Below are positions 23,762 to 33,676 of a stretch of DNA of 64,000 bases, one piece after another. Position 1 is the first letter of the stretch; the number at the start of each line of letters is the position of its first letter. The notes under the pieces are model-generated. The model was given only the letters and a program-made list of their open reading frames with translations, searched no databases and was not told the origin of the DNA. Source of the DNA: Bacteroides ovatus (GTDB lineage Bacteria; Bacteroidota; Bacteroidia; Bacteroidales; Bacteroidaceae); NCBI RefSeq assembly GCF_001314995.1, contig NZ_CP012938.1, positions 1-64,000 on the forward strand, read 5' to 3'. The position numbers were made by a program, and so were the translations under genes.

Positions 23762-25285
23762 ATGAAAAGAATATATACATTAAGCAAGACGATGGCTTTC
23801 CTGTTTTCATGCATGGCACTGATAGGAACTGTAATCTCTTGTGCGGACGATTACAATACCGATCCGCTGACTAAAAATACCATTCTATCATCGATAACGA
23901 TTGATGAGAAATATGAAGTCTATACACTGGTAAAGGGCGAAAACTATACTTTGCATTTCTCTACTTTGCCGGAAGATGCGACTAATCCCGGGGTGTCTTG
24001 GGTATCAGGTAACGAAGAGGTGGCTACGGTAGATGCTAACGGTAAGGTGACGGCTGTTGCTGTCGGAACATCGGTTATTACGGCAAAACCAGCTGTCGGA
24101 TATGCAGATGGAGTATCGGCTGCCATAACAATTAGTGTAGTTGAAGAACTTGCGCTTACACAATCGGTTGAGATAACCAATTTGCCTGAAGAGCTTACCA
24201 TGATGGAAACGCAATCGGTTCAGCTCAAAACGAAAACTGTACCGGAGAAACCTAGTTTCTATCTTCTATCGTGGAAAAGTAGCGATGAGAAAGTGGCTAC
24301 GGTTGATGAAAACGGGCGAGTACTGGCTGTGGGAGAAGGAAAAGCGACAATTACTGCAACAACTACAGATGGCACGGATCTGTCCCATTCAGTTGAGGTA
24401 ACGGTAAAACCTGTTATTCACGTGGAAACATTCGAGATGAGTTCTATACATAACAAACTTGCCAAAGGTGAAATATCTGTGTTGAAATACACTGTAACAC
24501 CTGCGGATGCAACTGTATCTGCTTTGGTATGGACTACTTCCGATGCTACAGTCGCTTCCATTGAAAAACGAGTTTTGGGAGAAGAAGAGGTATTCGTCAT
24601 CTTGGGAGGTGTAAATTCTGGTACAGCAACATTAACGGCAAGTATTACCTATGCTGACGGTTCTCCGGGCTTTGAGAAATCATTTGAAGTTTCTGTGGTA
24701 GATGGTAAGATTAATGATGATTTCCTCTTTACGGCAGGATGTTTCGAAGGTGGGGATTATGGAGTATTGGAGAATGGTAGATTAGTGAGGAAGATAGAAA
24801 AAGAAGCCAACGCGAAATGTGAAGCACAGTTCCGTGGAACGATGACTTTCTACCCGTCGAAATATCCTATATATGCAGTGAAGACTTTCTTCGAAGATAG
24901 TCTCGACCCGGCCAAGACTCCCACATTGTTACTTAATATCTGGAACAATAATCCACGAATCAGTATCGGATTCTATGGTGGTACTGCTGCGGGTAATGCA
25001 CAAAATTTATATAAAGTAAGCATGACAAGAACCAGTGATGGCGGATATGTAACTTATGCCGACTTAAGCACCCCCAATATTTTCAAGGGAGCAAATGCCG
25101 ACTTTTTAACAAACGGAGTGCTGAATGACGGAATTACATTAGACCGCTGTGAACACAGGTTCTATGATACTTACTATACTGAAGCTGTAACGGAACCTTT
25201 TGCGCTCGATTGGGTTAAGACCTTCGAATCATTGGAAGCATATAAGGCTTATCTGATAGAGAATGAAGGAGTTGTTTTTGAATAA
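23762..25285 (+). CDS. BIG2/Ig-like surface lipoprotein (SusE/F position), module A
   Basis: 507 residues with a lipoprotein signal (VISCADD), the acidic residues after Cys fitting surface export. Three bacterial Ig-like BIG2 repeats (about 40-320) each show the pattern W-(S/K)S-(D/N)-x-x-(V)ATV(D)-x-(N)G-x-V-x-AV-x-G-x-(A/S)-I-TA. The C-terminal domain (about 325-507) is probably a carbohydrate-binding beta-sandwich ending DWVKTFESLEAYKAYL, a tail shared with modules B and C. Likely a surface glycan-binding protein presenting polymer to the lyase and SusCD. Confidence 0.8.
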   Translation: MKRIYTLSKTMAFLFSCMALIGTVISCADDYNTDPLTKNTILSSITIDEKYEVYTLVKGENYTLHFSTLPEDATNPGVSWVSGNEEVATVDANGKVTAVAVGTSVITAKPAVGYADGVSAAITISVVEELALTQSVEITNLPEELTMMETQSVQLKTKTVPEKPSFYLLSWKSSDEKVATVDENGRVLAVGEGKATITATTTDGTDLSHSVEVTVKPVIHVETFEMSSIHNKLAKGEISVLKYTVTPADATVSALVWTTSDATVASIEKRVLGEEEVFVILGGVNSGTATLTASITYADGSPGFEKSFEVSVVDGKINDDFLFTAGCFEGGDYGVLENGRLVRKIEKEANAKCEAQFRGTMTFYPSKYPIYAVKTFFEDSLDPAKTPTLLLNIWNNNPRISIGFYGGTAAGNAQNLYKVSMTRTSDGGYVTYADLSTPNIFKGANADFLTNGVLNDGITLDRCEHRFYDTYYTEAVTEPFALDWVKTFESLEAYKAYLIENEGVVFE

Positions 25286-25305
25286 TTATTTAAATGAGAT
25301 GAAAT

Positions 25306-26664
25306 ATGAAAAAGAAAATGATAACTCTAGCGATGGTGTTATTTACATTCCTGTCTTGTAGTAATAAGGACTATTTTGATGAGGGGCATGTTGACCTGAC
25401 ACCGGGTTATACAATAGAAGAAGAGGATACTTATAAAGTATACACTTTGAATCATCCCTGTCTGATGCATACCAATGACGATTTCCAATATGTAGTGGGG
25501 AAGATAAAAACAGGTGCTCAACCTTGGGGCGCTGCATGGGAGTTCCTGGAACAGAACCAATACACGCAACTTAACGAAAACTGGACAACTGACGCTCCCG
25601 AGATTCTTTTGAGAAATTCTTCAGGTGGTAACTTTAAAGTTGCCAGAGAACCGGGATTGGCCGCCTATTATTTGGCCTTGCGCTGGAGAATAGCAGAAGG
25701 ACTAGGCGAAGAAGATGCATATAAGTATGCGGATAAGGCTGTGAAGATTCTGGATAACTGGTCGACTGTATGTAAAGCAATTCAAGTGGAGAATACGAAT
25801 GACCATTATGCGTTAGTTACCGGATTTGACGGACATCGGTTTGCACAAGCGGCGGAAGTAATGCGGGATTATCAGCCTTGGGTAGATAATGGAGGATTTT
25901 CTAAGTTCCAGACTTGGTTGAAAAATGTAGTTGCAGGTCCTGCAACCTACTTCATCAGTCAAAAAACAGATCCTTACTGGTCTTGGGGCGGATGGGAAGT
26001 TCCAAACGTGGCAATCATGCTGGCAATAGGTATTGTATGTGATGACCAGGATATGATTAATGAAGCGATAAACTATTATAAACATGGTCCCAGTTCGGGA
26101 TGTATCCAGCACTTGGTGGTAGCACTACATCAAGACCCTGCCGGTCTGGGTGAAGGATATTGCCTTGGACAAGCTGATGAATCGGGTCGCGACCAGGATC
26201 ATGCCGGATTGAGTATGGCTACACTGGCTCCGATGTGTCAGGCTGCGTATAATATCGGAGAAGATTTGTATGGCATCAAAGCAAACGACTCTTTTACGAC
26301 AGAAGACGGACGTGTATATAATCGTTACCCTAAATATGCTGAATATGGGGATGTAAATCTGACTCTTGCATTCTTTGAATATTATGCAAAGTTCAATTGT
26401 GATCCTATTGAAGCTGTAGATATGCCGTTTACCTATTGGGAAACCAGACATGGTCAGCAAAACGAAATTTCATATCAAGGTCGGGGACACTTCTATGCAG
26501 GATATGAAATGATTTATAGTCATTATAAGCATGTAAAAGGAGTGAGTGCTCCCTATTCGAAGAAGTTTGCGGAGAAATATCGTCCGGCTACCAGTATTCA
26601 CCCGTTTGAATATGATAATGATTTTCCCGGAATAGGTACTCTGATGTTCTACAAAGGAGAATGA
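25306..26664 (+). CDS. Alginate-lyase-superfamily lipoprotein, module A
   Basis: 452 residues; lipoprotein signal with lipobox FLSC, then NHPCLMHTNDDFQYVVGKI, the standard start of the fold in these paralogs. GGNFKVAREPGLAAYYLALRW, FAQAAEVMRDYQPW, QADESGRDQDHAGL and the C-terminal PGIGTLMFYKGE all align. Two active-site positions differ from paralogs C and the left-edge copy: HYWxNW is replaced by YWSWGGW, and GRDQGH by GRDQDH. It may therefore have another specificity or only bind. Last gene before a strong terminator, so the susCD operon probably ends here. Confidence 0.75.
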   Translation: MKKKMITLAMVLFTFLSCSNKDYFDEGHVDLTPGYTIEEEDTYKVYTLNHPCLMHTNDDFQYVVGKIKTGAQPWGAAWEFLEQNQYTQLNENWTTDAPEILLRNSSGGNFKVAREPGLAAYYLALRWRIAEGLGEEDAYKYADKAVKILDNWSTVCKAIQVENTNDHYALVTGFDGHRFAQAAEVMRDYQPWVDNGGFSKFQTWLKNVVAGPATYFISQKTDPYWSWGGWEVPNVAIMLAIGIVCDDQDMINEAINYYKHGPSSGCIQHLVVALHQDPAGLGEGYCLGQADESGRDQDHAGLSMATLAPMCQAAYNIGEDLYGIKANDSFTTEDGRVYNRYPKYAEYGDVNLTLAFFEYYAKFNCDPIEAVDMPFTYWETRHGQQNEISYQGRGHFYAGYEMIYSHYKHVKGVSAPYSKKFAEKYRPATSIHPFEYDNDFPGIGTLMFYKGE

Positions 26665-26692
26665 GTTGAGGTAACAAGTTGATAAGATAAAA

Positions 26693-26726
26693 ATAAGAAA
26701 CCGTCTGTAAACGGGCGGTTTCTTAT
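26693..26726 (+). terminator. Intrinsic-type hairpin ending module A susCD operon
   Basis: ATAAGAAACCG (26693-26703) pairs perfectly with CGGTTTCTTAT (26716-26726), with a 12-nt loop. The stem also carries A/T runs, so it may work on both strands. Confidence 0.75.
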
Positions 26727-26745
26727 CCTGATTAGAATAAAGACA

Positions 26746-28176
26746 ATGATGAAATTAAAGACTATAACTGCATTTTTTGCAATAACATGGGCAGTTTCTA
26801 CTACTGTTTCTGCCCAGAAGGTTAGTATATATTCCACCACTTCTACCGAACGTTGGGTAGAGAAAAAACAGACATTGGATAAAAATCCTGCCGGACAGGC
26901 GGATATCTGTGTTTATCCTGACAGTCTGTTACAGAATGTTGTTGGGTTTGGAGGTACTTTTAATGAACTTAGTTGGGATGCCTTGCAATGCTTGTCTCCG
27001 GCAGAACGTGATAAAGTGATGGCAGCCTTGTTCTCGGAAGAGGGTATTCATTTCGCATTAGGACGTACTCCTATTGGTGCCAGTGATTATGCTATGGGAT
27101 ATTATTCTTACAATGACGTAAAGGATGACTATACCATGCGTAACTTTAGTATTGACCGTGATCGCTATATCCTCATTCCTTATATTAAGGAAGCGCTGAA
27201 GCTGCGTCCTGATTTGAAGATGTGGGCCTCTCCTTGGACACCGCCTGCATGGATGAAAGTCAATGAACATTATTCGCAGAAGAGTTCCGGTATTGAAGGG
27301 ACTGAAGTGGGGCACAACCGTCTCGACCCTCATCGCAATCTTATAGGGAATGTTACCGGTTTTAAAATGCAACAGGGGTATCTTCAGGCGTATGCCATTT
27401 ATTTTTCCAAATACGTACAGGCTTACAAGCAGAACGGCATAAACATTCAGATGATTATGCCGCAAAATGAAATCGCATGGACTCCCTGCTGGCCTTCCTG
27501 TACTTGGCGTCCGGAAGACTTGGCTATTTTTGTCAATCAGTATCTTGGGCCCCAGTTTGAAAAAGATTCCATTGATACTGAAATCTGGATGGGAACAGTC
27601 AATTATCCGAATCCGGATTATGTACGCACTTTTTTCAAGCAGAAAGATTCTGATAAATATGTAAAAGGTGTTGGCGTGCAATGGACAGGCATGCGGGCTT
27701 TGCCGGCTGTACATAAAGAATATCCGGATTATTGCTACATGCAGACAGAGAATATGTGTGGTAATTCGGAGAATGACTGGTCTGCTTTGGAAAATACATG
27801 GAATGCTGTAGTTCACTGCTTCAATAATGGTGTTGATTCTTATATTTATTGGAATATGGTATTGAACGAAACCTGTAAGAGTTGGTGGGACTGGGCACAA
27901 AACACTCTTATTATTATTGACAGAAAAACAGGGCAGGTACGCTATACGGATGAATATTATTTGATGAAACATCTTTCCCATTTTGTTCAGCCGGGCAGTC
28001 GTCTGCTGAAAGTGTCAGATGGTAAGAATACGCTTGCTTTCCGTTCGCATGATGGTAAAGTGGTAGTTGTAGCTTACAATCCGGAAGAACAAGAACGCTC
28101 TTGTAGTTTTAAGGTAGGTAGCAAGTATATACGTGTTATATTGAAAGGTAAATCTATTAATACAATTGTCATTTGA
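26746..28176 (+). CDS. Glycoside hydrolase family 30 enzyme
   Basis: 476 residues; signal peptide to about VSAQ (24). A (beta/alpha)8 barrel plus side beta-domain; acid/base Glu242 in MPQNEIAW and nucleophile Glu335 in MQTENMCG, at the usual GH30 spacing. VVGFGGTFNELSWDAL, GRTPIGASDYAMG and WASPWTPPAWMK are typical. GH30 members cut beta-1,6-glucan, beta-1,6-galactan, xylan or glucosylceramide; subfamily and linkage are not settled here. It starts 20 nt after a terminator, so read-through or a nearby promoter must express it. Periplasmic or surface. Confidence 0.9.
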   Translation: MMKLKTITAFFAITWAVSTTVSAQKVSIYSTTSTERWVEKKQTLDKNPAGQADICVYPDSLLQNVVGFGGTFNELSWDALQCLSPAERDKVMAALFSEEGIHFALGRTPIGASDYAMGYYSYNDVKDDYTMRNFSIDRDRYILIPYIKEALKLRPDLKMWASPWTPPAWMKVNEHYSQKSSGIEGTEVGHNRLDPHRNLIGNVTGFKMQQGYLQAYAIYFSKYVQAYKQNGINIQMIMPQNEIAWTPCWPSCTWRPEDLAIFVNQYLGPQFEKDSIDTEIWMGTVNYPNPDYVRTFFKQKDSDKYVKGVGVQWTGMRALPAVHKEYPDYCYMQTENMCGNSENDWSALENTWNAVVHCFNNGVDSYIYWNMVLNETCKSWWDWAQNTLIIIDRKTGQVRYTDEYYLMKHLSHFVQPGSRLLKVSDGKNTLAFRSHDGKVVVVAYNPEEQERSCSFKVGSKYIRVILKGKSINTIVI

Positions 28177-28279
28177 TTATTTTTAGTACTTTCGGATTGA
28201 GTATTTCGGCATATTGCTGCGTATTAAAGAATAAGTACTCATAAAGAATTTACGGTTTTATTTAATAACAATGTTGTTG

Positions 28280-28324
28280 CACTGTCATTTCATAGCCGGA
28301 AAACGTGGCTACGGAATGGCAGTG
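28280..28324 (+). terminator. Strong imperfect hairpin between GH30 and GH28-like genes
   Basis: CACTGTCATTTCATAGCC (28280-28297) pairs with GGCTACGGAATGGCAGTG (28307-28324), three mismatches in 18, followed by TTTTATAAAAAA. It could terminate the GH30 transcript or lie in the leader of the GH28-like gene. Confidence 0.45.
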
Positions 28325-28349
28325 TTTTATAAAAAATGTGTGATTATAT

Positions 28350-29738
28350 ATGAAAAGACAAATTTGCAGTATTTTATTATTCATATTTTGCGTGACATTA
28401 CAGGCGCAGTTGGTGACTTATCCGGAAGGTTTGAAGGCGAATATGCCACATAATGATGATTATACGGTGCGTGTCCGTATTCCGGGAGGTGAATGGGAAG
28501 ATTTGTTTGAATATAATGTACAGGTAGATATGGATGCTGTGCAGAATGCTTCAATGGTTCAGTTTGATATGAATGGAACGGTTGAGGTGATGGTGAAAAA
28601 GAATAATGGAACCGTACGTGAGGTTGATATACGTCCTCTTAGTTGCAACATCCAATACCGGCAGAACAAGAATGTGATTACTTTTATGTTGGACAAGCCT
28701 CAATATCTGTCAGTGGAATTTAATGGGGACAGACTTCATAATCTGCATCTTTTTGCAAATCCGTTGGAAACAGAGGTTTATAAAAAAGCAGAAAAAGGTA
28801 TCATGTATTTCGGACCGGGTGTTCATGCTCCTTTGGATTTGCCAAATAATCTGATACGTGTTCTTGGCAATACTACCGTATATTTGGCTCCGGGTGCAGT
28901 GCTTAAGGCTAAGTTATTAGTTGACGGTGTAGAAAATGTACGTATTATCGGTCGTGGTATATTGGCTCATCCGGTTCGTGGTATCGAAGTGACGAATGCA
29001 AAGAATGTACTCATTGATGGAATTACGGTAGTGAATCCGAATCATTATACGGTGTTTGGTGCAGGAACAAAAGGGTTGACGGTGAAGAATCTGAAATCCT
29101 TTAGCTGTAAGAGTTGGAGTGACGGAATCGACCTGATGTGCTGTCGTGATGTGCTGATTGACAATGTTTTTATGCGTAACAGTGATGATTGCATTGCACT
29201 CTATAATCACCGTTGGAATTGGTGGGGAGGTTCTGGCAATATCACAGTGCAGAATGCTGTTCTTTGGGCGGATATTGCTCATCCGATTAATATCGGTGGA
29301 CATGGAGACCCGGAATCACCGGTAGGCGAAGTAATGGAAAACCTTACTTTCCGGCAGATAGATATTTTGGAACATGATGAGGACGATGTTCCATATCAAG
29401 GGTGTATGGCTATTGATTGCGGTGATAAGAACTTGGTACGTAATGTCTTGTTTGAGGACATTCGTGTAGAGAGTATTCAAGAAGGCAGACTTTTTCATCT
29501 CAATGTGCGTTTCAATGAGAAATATGATAAAGCTCCCGGACGGGGAATTGAAAATGTCACTTTCCGTAATATTACTTATGACGGGCTTGGTGAGAATCCG
29601 TCTCTAATCAAAGGGTTCGACAACAGTCGGAAAGTGAAGAATGTAATCTTTGATAATGTCGTTATTAATGGTCAGAGGATGACGGATCTGAATGGATTTG
29701 TAAAGAACGAATTCGTAGAGGATATACGTGTGCGGTAA
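28350..29738 (+). CDS. GH28-like right-handed beta-helix protein, module A
   Basis: 462 residues; signal peptide to about LQAQ (20). Same two-part structure as the gene at 796: an N-terminal beta-sandwich and a beta-helix with WSDGID (Asp258, Asp261) and NSDDC (Asp279, Asp280) at GH28 active-site positions, HPINIGGHGD, and no RIK motif. The two share long identical blocks such as LFHL, EHDEDD and AKNVLIDGITVVN, so they are recent paralogs from two different loci. Likely a periplasmic exo-enzyme on a uronate- or deoxysugar-containing oligosaccharide; activity unproven. Confidence 0.72.
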   Translation: MKRQICSILLFIFCVTLQAQLVTYPEGLKANMPHNDDYTVRVRIPGGEWEDLFEYNVQVDMDAVQNASMVQFDMNGTVEVMVKKNNGTVREVDIRPLSCNIQYRQNKNVITFMLDKPQYLSVEFNGDRLHNLHLFANPLETEVYKKAEKGIMYFGPGVHAPLDLPNNLIRVLGNTTVYLAPGAVLKAKLLVDGVENVRIIGRGILAHPVRGIEVTNAKNVLIDGITVVNPNHYTVFGAGTKGLTVKNLKSFSCKSWSDGIDLMCCRDVLIDNVFMRNSDDCIALYNHRWNWWGGSGNITVQNAVLWADIAHPINIGGHGDPESPVGEVMENLTFRQIDILEHDEDDVPYQGCMAIDCGDKNLVRNVLFEDIRVESIQEGRLFHLNVRFNEKYDKAPGRGIENVTFRNITYDGLGENPSLIKGFDNSRKVKNVIFDNVVINGQRMTDLNGFVKNEFVEDIRVR

Positions 29739-29782
29739 AATTAGTTTAAATAGTAGCTTTATAGATATTAAATATATAAACA

Positions 29783-31714
29783 ATGATTATGAGTAAGCAG
29801 TTTTTGGTTGCAATCGCATTATTGGCAGTATCGGCTATATCGTCGGCTCAATCCGTGTACCCCGGACAACACCAGGGGAAAATGAAAAAAGAGACAGTAG
29901 CTCCTGTACGGGTGGAAAGTTTTGATTTGAAAGACATCCGTTTATTGCCAAGTCGTTTTCGTGACAATATGTTGCGGGATTCCGCATGGATGACTTCCAT
30001 TGATGTGAATCGCCTGTTGCATAGTTTCCGGACAAATGCCGGAGTCTTTGCCGGTCGTGAAGGCGGGTATATGACAGTGAAGAAACTCGGTGGCTGGGAA
30101 TCCTTGGACTGTGAGCTTCGCGGACATACTACCGGACATTTGCTTTCGGCTTATGCCTTGATATATGCCGCTACCGGAAGTGAGATTTTCAAGCTGAAAG
30201 GGGATAGCCTTGTCAACGGGCTGACTGAAGTTCAGAACGCTTTGAAAGGAGGATATCTAAGTGCTTTTCCCGAAGAATTGATAAACCGTAATATCCGGGG
30301 AAAGAGTGTCTGGGCACCTTGGTACACCTTGCATAAGCTTTATTCCGGTCTGATAGACCAATATCTGTATGCAGATAATCTGCAAGCCTTGAAAGTGGTG
30401 ACTAAAATGGGCGACTGGGCTTATAACAAACTAAAACCGCTCACAGAAGAAACCCGCAAACTTATGATACGTAATGAGTTTGGAGGTATCAATGAGTCAT
30501 TTTACAATTTGTATGCTATCACAGGAGACGAACGTTATCGCTGGCTGGCGGAATATTTCTACCACAATGACGTAATCGACCCATTGAAAGAACTTCGCGA
30601 TGACTTGGGGACTAAACATACGAATACCTTTATCCCGAAAGTCATAGCCGAAGCGCGTAACTACGAGTTAACCCGCAACGAGACAAGCAGGAAACTATCG
30701 GAATTCTTCTGGCACACCATGATTGACCATCATACTTTTGCTCCGGGATGTAGCAGTGACAAAGAACACTACTTTGATCCGAAGAAGTTATCCCAACATC
30801 TGACTGGCTATACCGGAGAAACTTGTTGTACCTATAACATGCTCAAACTTAGCCGCCATCTTTTTTGCTGGACGGGCGATTCATCTATTGCGGATTATTA
30901 TGAAAGGGCATTGTATAATCACATCTTGGGACAACAAGACCCTGAAACAGGTATGGTAGCTTATTTTCTGCCTTTGCTTTCCGGGGCTCATAAACTGTAT
31001 AGCACAAAAGAGAACTCTTTTTGGTGTTGTGTCGGCAGCGGATTCGAAAATCATGCTAAATACGGAGAAGCCATCTACTACCATAACAATCAGGGAATAT
31101 ATGTAAATCTATTTATCCCTTCACAGGTAACCTGGAAAGAAAAAGGACTGACAATCCGTCAAGAAACGGAATTCCCACAGGAAGAAACAACGCGTTTCAC
31201 TCTCCGGACAGAAAATCCTGTTCGTACCACCATTTATCTGCGCTATCCTTCGTGGAGCAAGGATGTAAAAGTGTTGGTAAATGGTAAGAAAATATCTGTG
31301 AAACAGAAACCTGGTTCTTATATTGTCATTACCCGTGAATGGAAAGATGGCGACCAAATCTCGGCTACTTATCCGATGCAAATCAAACTGGAGGCTACCC
31401 CGGATAACCCGGATAAGGCAGCCCTGTTATATGGCCCGTTGGTATTGGCGGGAGAACGGGGAACTGAAGGTATGCAAGCCCCTGCTCCTTTCTCAAATCC
31501 TGCTCTTTATAATGATTATTATACCTATAATTTTCATGTCCCAGCACATTTGCGTACCTCTTTGAAACTAGATAAGAAACACCCTGAACGTGCTTTGCAA
31601 CGTGTAGGAAGTGATTTGAAGTTTACGACAGAACAAGGAGATGTGATTCGTCCGCTATACGATTTGCATCGTCAGCGCTATGTCGTATATTGGGATTTAC
31701 AATCAGAAAAATAG
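29783..31714 (+). CDS. GH127/GH146-type beta-L-arabinofuranosidase (DUF1680)
   Basis: 643 residues; signal peptide to about SSAQ (23). An (alpha/alpha)6 barrel with C-terminal beta-domains. The zinc/cysteine-nucleophile site of this clan is complete: Glu346 and Cys348 in TGETCCTYNM, Cys415 and Cys416 in FWCCVGSGFENH. In the family the Cys acts as nucleophile to release beta-L-arabinofuranose. Other blocks are GHTTGHLLSAYAL, WAPWYTLHKLYSGLIDQY and FGGINESFYNLY. It argues for an arabinose-bearing substrate. Closely spaced with the next two genes, hence one operon. Confidence 0.9.
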   Translation: MIMSKQFLVAIALLAVSAISSAQSVYPGQHQGKMKKETVAPVRVESFDLKDIRLLPSRFRDNMLRDSAWMTSIDVNRLLHSFRTNAGVFAGREGGYMTVKKLGGWESLDCELRGHTTGHLLSAYALIYAATGSEIFKLKGDSLVNGLTEVQNALKGGYLSAFPEELINRNIRGKSVWAPWYTLHKLYSGLIDQYLYADNLQALKVVTKMGDWAYNKLKPLTEETRKLMIRNEFGGINESFYNLYAITGDERYRWLAEYFYHNDVIDPLKELRDDLGTKHTNTFIPKVIAEARNYELTRNETSRKLSEFFWHTMIDHHTFAPGCSSDKEHYFDPKKLSQHLTGYTGETCCTYNMLKLSRHLFCWTGDSSIADYYERALYNHILGQQDPETGMVAYFLPLLSGAHKLYSTKENSFWCCVGSGFENHAKYGEAIYYHNNQGIYVNLFIPSQVTWKEKGLTIRQETEFPQEETTRFTLRTENPVRTTIYLRYPSWSKDVKVLVNGKKISVKQKPGSYIVITREWKDGDQISATYPMQIKLEATPDNPDKAALLYGPLVLAGERGTEGMQAPAPFSNPALYNDYYTYNFHVPAHLRTSLKLDKKHPERALQRVGSDLKFTTEQGDVIRPLYDLHRQRYVVYWDLQSEK

Positions 31715-31729
31715 ATAGTAAACAACGAA

Positions 31730-33655
31730 ATGAAGAATCGTTTATTAATTGCCGCTTTTGTAAGTATCTGCTTTTTGTCCGGTTCTTGCAAAATATCATC
31801 CGGTCAGGGAAAACAGTATGACTTCTCTTCTTTGGATTCTGTTATCCAAGGATGGGTAGACAAGGGATATTACCCCGGAGCATCCATTTGTGTAGTGAAG
31901 AATGATACCGTCATTTTTCAGAAGAACTATCGGGATTATACACCCGATACAAAAGTATATGTCGCTTCTGCCGGAAAATGGGTAGCGGCTGCTGTCATAG
32001 GCGCGGTGGTAGACCGTACTGATTTGGGATGGGATGATCCGGTAGAAAAATGGTTGCCGGAATTTAAAGACGATGCTAAAGGTAAGATTCTTCTCCGGCA
32101 ATTATTATCCCATACATCAGGAGTACGTCCATATCTTCCCGAGCCTCGTGTAGATAACTATAATCATTTGGATTCGGCAGTCACTGAAATTCTTCCTTTG
32201 GATACAGTCTTTACTCCCGGCACTCGTTTTGAATATGGTGGACTTGCCATGCAAATTGCCGGAAGAATGGCAGAAGTGGCGATGGGAAAGGAGTTTGAAA
32301 CGCTTTTTCAGGAACTGCTGGCACAACCTTTGGAAATGAAGAACTCTCATTTTACCCCAATCAACACGGACGGCGGACATGCACCCATGTTAGGGGGCGG
32401 ACTGTGTACTACAATGAATGATTATCTTCACTTCCTGTCCATGATTTATCACGATGGAATGTATAATGGCAAGCAAATTATATCAGCAGAAACTGTGAAA
32501 GAAATGCAGGCCGACCAAGTGAAAGGCGCCATAATCCCTTCAAATAACTCGGATAATTATGTAGCGAAAGGACTGGGACAATCCCACAATGGAATCTATG
32601 GATTAGGAGAATGGCGTGAATTAATAGATAAAAAGACAGGCGAAGCTTATCAGATTAGTTCACCGGGATGGGCCGGTGCTTATCCGTGGATAAATAAACA
32701 CGATAAAGTTTACGGGTTCTTCATTTCTCATGTAACAGGTTCTTCTGCTAAAGAAGACGGTTTCTCTTCTTTCTTTGGCAGCCCTGTCATTTCACGGACC
32801 GTTTCGGAAATACTGAAAGGGAAGCCATTGGTTGTCAAACAAGGACGTATCAATGTAGGAAATGGCTCTCTATACTATGAGGAAGCCGGTCAGGGTGAAC
32901 CGATCATCTTTGTACACGGTCATTCGCTTGACCATCGTATGTGGGATGAGCAATTTTCTGTGTTTGCGAAAAAGTATCATGTCATTCGCTATGATTTAAG
33001 AGGATACGGCACTTCTTCTTCCCAAACAGAAGATTATCAATTTATGCATGTTGAAGATCTGGTTACTTTAATGGACTCTTTGCACATCAAGAAAGCGCAT
33101 ATTGTCGGGCTTTCTTTGGGCGGGTTCATTACTGCTGATATGTTGGCGTATTTCCCAGACCGGATGTTATCGGCTTTTTTAGCCAGTGGAAACATCCGGA
33201 AATCGAAGGGTCCTAGTGAGCCGATGACTAAAGAAGAAGCAAAGGTGCGTGATGAAGAAATAGCTGCCCTGAAACAGAAAGGAGTGGAAGTGATGAAGAA
33301 AGAGTGGTTTGAAGGATTAATGAAATCCGGTGGTAGCCAGCGTGAACGGATGCGTGTGCCTTTGTGGCAGATGATTGACGAATGGGATGCATGGCAACCG
33401 CTGCACAAAGAAGTACGGGTAGTAGCAGGGCTGGATGCTATTGAAGAATTGAAGAAGAGTCACCCTGCCGTACCTGCTTTAATTGTAGAAGGTCATTCTT
33501 CTGATAACAAATTTTCAAAAAATCCTCCCATATTGGAATATCTACCTAATGGAAAGCTGAAAATCATAGAGGATTGCGGGCACATGATGAATATGGAGCG
33601 ACCGGAGGAATTCAATGCAGCTTTAGAAGAATTTTTAATCAATATTGAACAGTAA
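31730..33655 (+). CDS. Two-domain secreted hydrolase: class C beta-lactamase-type serine hydrolase fused to alpha/beta hydrolase
   Basis: 641 residues, lipoprotein-like signal (FLSGSC, Cys20). Domain 1 (about 30-365) is a penicillin-binding/beta-lactamase-like serine hydrolase with SxxK (Ser80, Lys83 in ASAGK) and Tyr169 in FEYGG. Domain 2 (about 370-641) is an alpha/beta hydrolase with VHGHSLDHRMWD, nucleophile Ser462 in GLSLGGF and His618 in CGHMM. Both active sites look intact, so it may remove two kinds of ester group from a decorated glycan. No frameshift or stop separates them. Flanked tightly by GH127/146 (16 bp) and heparinase-like (22 bp) genes. Confidence 0.82.
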   Translation: MKNRLLIAAFVSICFLSGSCKISSGQGKQYDFSSLDSVIQGWVDKGYYPGASICVVKNDTVIFQKNYRDYTPDTKVYVASAGKWVAAAVIGAVVDRTDLGWDDPVEKWLPEFKDDAKGKILLRQLLSHTSGVRPYLPEPRVDNYNHLDSAVTEILPLDTVFTPGTRFEYGGLAMQIAGRMAEVAMGKEFETLFQELLAQPLEMKNSHFTPINTDGGHAPMLGGGLCTTMNDYLHFLSMIYHDGMYNGKQIISAETVKEMQADQVKGAIIPSNNSDNYVAKGLGQSHNGIYGLGEWRELIDKKTGEAYQISSPGWAGAYPWINKHDKVYGFFISHVTGSSAKEDGFSSFFGSPVISRTVSEILKGKPLVVKQGRINVGNGSLYYEEAGQGEPIIFVHGHSLDHRMWDEQFSVFAKKYHVIRYDLRGYGTSSSQTEDYQFMHVEDLVTLMDSLHIKKAHIVGLSLGGFITADMLAYFPDRMLSAFLASGNIRKSKGPSEPMTKEEAKVRDEEIAALKQKGVEVMKKEWFEGLMKSGGSQRERMRVPLWQMIDEWDAWQPLHKEVRVVAGLDAIEELKKSHPAVPALIVEGHSSDNKFSKNPPILEYLPNGKLKIIEDCGHMMNMERPEEFNAALEEFLINIEQ

Positions 33656-33676
33656 AATGAAAAAGCAATAAATATC

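Noticed and set aside
28271..28453. Small plus-strand open frame across the 28280 hairpin
   Set aside because: It overlaps the start of the GH28-like gene in another frame and contains the hairpin; no family features.
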